From Bacteroidia bacterium (GTDB taxonomy: Bacteria; Bacteroidota; Bacteroidia; Flavobacteriales; Flavobacteriaceae), in the NCBI GenBank assembly GCA_030425715.1, contig JAUIAA010000072.1:1-8844 (forward strand): DNA of 8,844 nucleotides, given 5' to 3'. The notes beneath the pieces were generated by a model, which had not been told where the DNA came from, did not search any database, and was given only the letters and a program-made list of their open reading frames with translations. Below, one piece after another: positions 6,957 through 8,844 of the stretch (position 1 is the stretch's first letter; every line of letters starts with the position of its first letter). The position numbers and the translations under genes were made by a program.

Positions 6957-6983
6957 CAAATATAACTTCCAACCCTTATGCAA
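6957..6983 (-). promoter_or_regulatory. Putative purE (and M3 peptidase) promoter
   Basis: On the minus strand TATATTTG (revcomp of 6957-6964) matches the Bacteroidota -7 consensus TAnnTTTG exactly. A TTG (6981-6983) lies 16 bases upstream, slightly closer than the usual 17-23. The implied transcript starts about 35 bases before the inner purE ATG, which supports that start. The promoter overlaps the start codon of the divergent GH3 gene (6978). Confidence 0.5.
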
Positions 6984-8537
6984 ATTCCATTATTTCATAC
7001 CGTAGTTGCATGGATTTTAAAAAAAAGAAAGTATCAAATTGATATGTTTTTAGACTTTCCAGAGGATACACAAAAGGAAGTGTTATTTCATTTATTAAGT
7101 ACTGCAAAGGACACGCAAATAGGAAGGAAGTACCATTTTGAAAGCATTAAAAATTACAAAACTTTTAATGAAAGAGTGCCTATACAACAGTATGAAACTA
7201 TCGAGCCATTAATCGAACGATCTAGAAGAGGAGAGCAAAATATTTTTTGGCCTGAAAAAATACAATGGTTTGCCAAATCTAGTGGTACCACCAATGCGAA
7301 AAGTAAATTTATTCCGGTAAGTGATGAGGCCATAGAAGATTGCCATTTTAAGGCAGGTAAAGACATGCTTTGTTTGTATATCAATAACAATGAAGATACC
7401 GAGTTATTTAAAGGAAAAGGATTACGCTTAGGCGGAAGTAGTGCGGTGTATGAAGATAATGATACGTATTTTGGAGATTTATCGGCAATAATTATCGAAA
7501 ATATGCCTTTTTGGGCAGATTTTAGTAGTGCACCCAGTCAGAAAACAGCTTTGATGGGAGAGTGGGAAACTAAAATGGATGCTATTATACAAGAAACCAT
7601 TCATGAAGATATAACCAGTTTGGCTGGAGTGCCATCGTGGATGTTGGTTTTGTTAAAAAAAGTTTTAGATGTAACGGGCAAAGACAATATTTTAGAGGTT
7701 TGGCCTAATTTAGAGGTGTTTTTTCACGGAGGTGTAAATTTTCATCCTTATAGGGAACAATATAAAAAATTAATTCCGAGCGATAAATTTCAATACTATG
7801 AAACCTATAACGCATCAGAAGGTTTTTTTGCCATTCAAGATAAAAATAATAGGGATGAGTTATTGCTCATGCTTGATTATGGTATTTTTTATGAGTTTAT
7901 TCCTATGGAAGAATATAATGGTGAAAACTCAAATGCCATTCCTTTAAGTGAGGTAGAATTACACAAGAATTATGCCTTAGTAATTACCACCAACTCTGGT
8001 TTGTGGAGGTATTTAATTGGGGATACAGTTAAATTTACTTCATTAAGTCCATATCGCATAAAAATTACTGGTAGAACCAAACATTTTATCAATGCCTTTG
8101 GCGAAGAATTGATTATAGAAAATGCCGAGGAAGCACTGAAAGTTGCTTGTGCAAAAACAAATGCAGAGATTTTGGATTATACCGCGGCACCTATTTTTAT
8201 GGATGGAAACAACAAAGGAGCACATGAATGGATGATTGAATTTAAAATTGCACCAGAAAATATTAAGGTTTTTACCAAAGTTTTGGATAGTCATTTGCAA
8301 CAAATTAATTCAGATTACGAAGCAAAGCGATACCTAAATCTGACTTTATCTTTACCCAAAGTACACCAAGCACCAAAAGGAATATTTTATGAATGGCTCA
8401 AGAGGAATAATAAGTTAGGCGGACAGCACAAGGTGCCTAGGTTAAGAAACGATAGAGATTTGATGGAGGATATTTTACAAGTAAAGAAAGAAATTTTGAA
8501 CACCTTTGAGCTTGATGAGCCTACTGTAAATGAATAA
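6978..8537 (+). CDS. GH3 family acyl-adenylating enzyme (putative acyl-acid amido synthetase)
   Basis: This 519-residue protein belongs to the GH3 group of the ANL adenylating superfamily, named after plant enzymes that join amino acids to auxin or jasmonate through an acyl-AMP intermediate. All three nucleotide motifs are visible: motif I SSGTTNAKSK (101-110), motif II YETYNASEGFF (274-284) and motif III YLIGDTVKF (345-353). They are followed by the hinge-like KITGRTKHFINAFGEEL (362-378), which leads to the small C-terminal domain. Motif I differs from the plant SSGTSxGxxK form but fits bacterial homologues as I know them. No signal peptide or membrane segment is seen, so it should be cytosolic. 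Substrates cannot be read from the sequence, and database names such as 'auxin-responsive promoter family' describe plant history, not function here. The ATG at 6978 lies 62 bases from the purE start. The gene appears monocistronic, convergent with the C1 peptidase gene. Confidence 0.92.
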   Translation: MQIPLFHTVVAWILKKRKYQIDMFLDFPEDTQKEVLFHLLSTAKDTQIGRKYHFESIKNYKTFNERVPIQQYETIEPLIERSRRGEQNIFWPEKIQWFAKSSGTTNAKSKFIPVSDEAIEDCHFKAGKDMLCLYINNNEDTELFKGKGLRLGGSSAVYEDNDTYFGDLSAIIIENMPFWADFSSAPSQKTALMGEWETKMDAIIQETIHEDITSLAGVPSWMLVLLKKVLDVTGKDNILEVWPNLEVFFHGGVNFHPYREQYKKLIPSDKFQYYETYNASEGFFAIQDKNNRDELLLMLDYGIFYEFIPMEEYNGENSNAIPLSEVELHKNYALVITTNSGLWRYLIGDTVKFTSLSPYRIKITGRTKHFINAFGEELIIENAEEALKVACAKTNAEILDYTAAPIFMDGNNKGAHEWMIEFKIAPENIKVFTKVLDSHLQQINSDYEAKRYLNLTLSLPKVHQAPKGIFYEWLKRNNKLGGQHKVPRLRNDRDLMEDILQVKKEILNTFELDEPTVNE

Positions 8538-8545
8538 AAATTATG

Positions 8546-8567
8546 GGTTGCTAAACAACTAACTTTT
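8546..8567 (+). terminator. Weak hairpin between GH3 and the C1 peptidase gene
   Basis: GTTG (8547-8550) and CAAC (8556-8559) can pair around a five-base loop, with a further G-U pair at 8546/8560. A short run of four Ts follows at 8564-8567. It sits in the 33-base gap between two convergent stops, where a terminator is expected, but the stem is too short to be confident. Confidence 0.25.
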
Positions 8568-8570
8568 ATA

Positions 8571-8844
8571 CTAAATATTGTTTTCTACATCTTGAGAAAC
8601 CCAAGCTTCACACAAAATTTTAAAATCTGAATTTTCATCTAGCACATCGGTAAAGGCTTTGTAATCTATCCATACAAACCCATCATTTCCCCAACTTTTC
8701 CCCCAAGAATTCACAGCTTTAAAAGCTTGCATCTCATCGTTGTAACCAACAACTAACATGGCGTGCGCACCATCTACCTTTTTAAATTTTCTGTAAATTG
8801 CGTTGTTGTTTTCGTCCAATGCTCCAAAATAATTATTGTCAATA
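8571..8844 (-). CDS. Papain-like (C1 family) cysteine peptidase, C-terminal fragment
   Basis: Only the last 90 or so codons are present. The frame stays open to the right edge, and the TTG at 8817-8819 is an internal Leu codon, not a start. The fragment holds the second half of a C1A peptidase active site: the catalytic His in GAHAMLVVGYND (codon at 8763-8765) and the Asn in AVNSWGKSWGNDGFVWI (codon at 8709-8711), with the usual NSWG-xxWG-xxG spacing. The catalytic Cys and any signal peptide or prodomain lie beyond the window. Bacterial C1 peptidases are often exported, but that cannot be judged here. The C-terminal tail (KILCEAWVSQDVENNI) shows no sorting domain of the Bacteroidota type IX kind. 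The gene ends with TAG and is convergent with the GH3 gene. Confidence 0.88.
   Translation of the reverse strand, partial: IDNNYFGALDENNNAIYRKFKKVDGAHAMLVVGYNDEMQAFKAVNSWGKSWGNDGFVWIDYKAFTDVLDENSDFKILCEAWVSQDVENNI

Noticed and set aside
6424..6972. Longer 182-residue version of PurE starting at 6972
   Set aside because: The extra 19 residues precede the normal family start and contain the best promoter box for the gene, so the inner ATG at 6915 was preferred.
8544..8555. Twelve-base sequence shared in inverse orientation with 4371-4382
   Set aside because: Both copies lie at gene 3' ends and resemble terminator stems. A single 12-base match in AT-rich DNA is likely chance, and no longer repeat surrounds either copy.
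1..8844. A novel multi-gene system, mobile element or CRISPR array
   Set aside because: Every sizeable frame is a recognisable metabolic or peptidase gene apart from the NTF2-like one. No transposase, integrase, phage gene, regular repeat or attachment site was seen.

Overview
The window looks like a chromosomal housekeeping segment from a member of the Bacteroidota, most likely the Flavobacteriaceae. The reasons are low GC content, A-rich translation starts with no clear Shine-Dalgarno sequence, promoter boxes of the Bacteroidota TAnnTTTG type ahead of two genes, and a protein set typical of that group (a bacterial GH3 protein, an M3 peptidase next to purE, a stand-alone pabB). No rRNA, tRNA, CRISPR array, insertion sequence or phage gene was found. 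The genus cannot be fixed from this sequence.

Layout from left to right. The 3' three quarters of argH (+) enters from the left edge and ends in a 4-base tail-to-tail overlap with pabB (-). lpdA (-) lies upstream of pabB in the same direction. The 71-base gap between them holds a strong AU-rich hairpin with a T tract that ends only 11 bases before the GTG start of pabB. A 196-base divergent intergenic region separates lpdA from a small NTF2/SnoaL-like gene (+). It carries an lpdA promoter box, a short inverted repeat and an odd GC-rich patch. The small gene ends at a clear intrinsic terminator whose hairpin lies over the last codons of the convergent M3 metallopeptidase gene (-). purE (-) is 23 bases upstream of the peptidase gene, and the two probably form one transcript. 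purE is divergent from a GH3-family acyl-adenylating enzyme gene (+), and the best purE promoter overlaps the 5' edge of that gene. The right edge holds the C-terminal part of a papain-like (C1) cysteine peptidase (-).

Functionally the genes belong to separate pathways: arginine (argH), folate (pabB), the lipoamide-dependent 2-oxoacid dehydrogenases and/or glycine cleavage (lpdA), purines (purE), peptide turnover (M3 peptidase, C1 peptidase) and an acyl-adenylating enzyme of unknown substrate (GH3). I see no multi-gene defence, secretion or biosynthetic system here. The most interesting points are the hairpin abutting pabB, the GC-rich patch upstream of lpdA, the GH3 enzyme of unknown substrate, and the pairing of purE with a peptidase rather than with purK.
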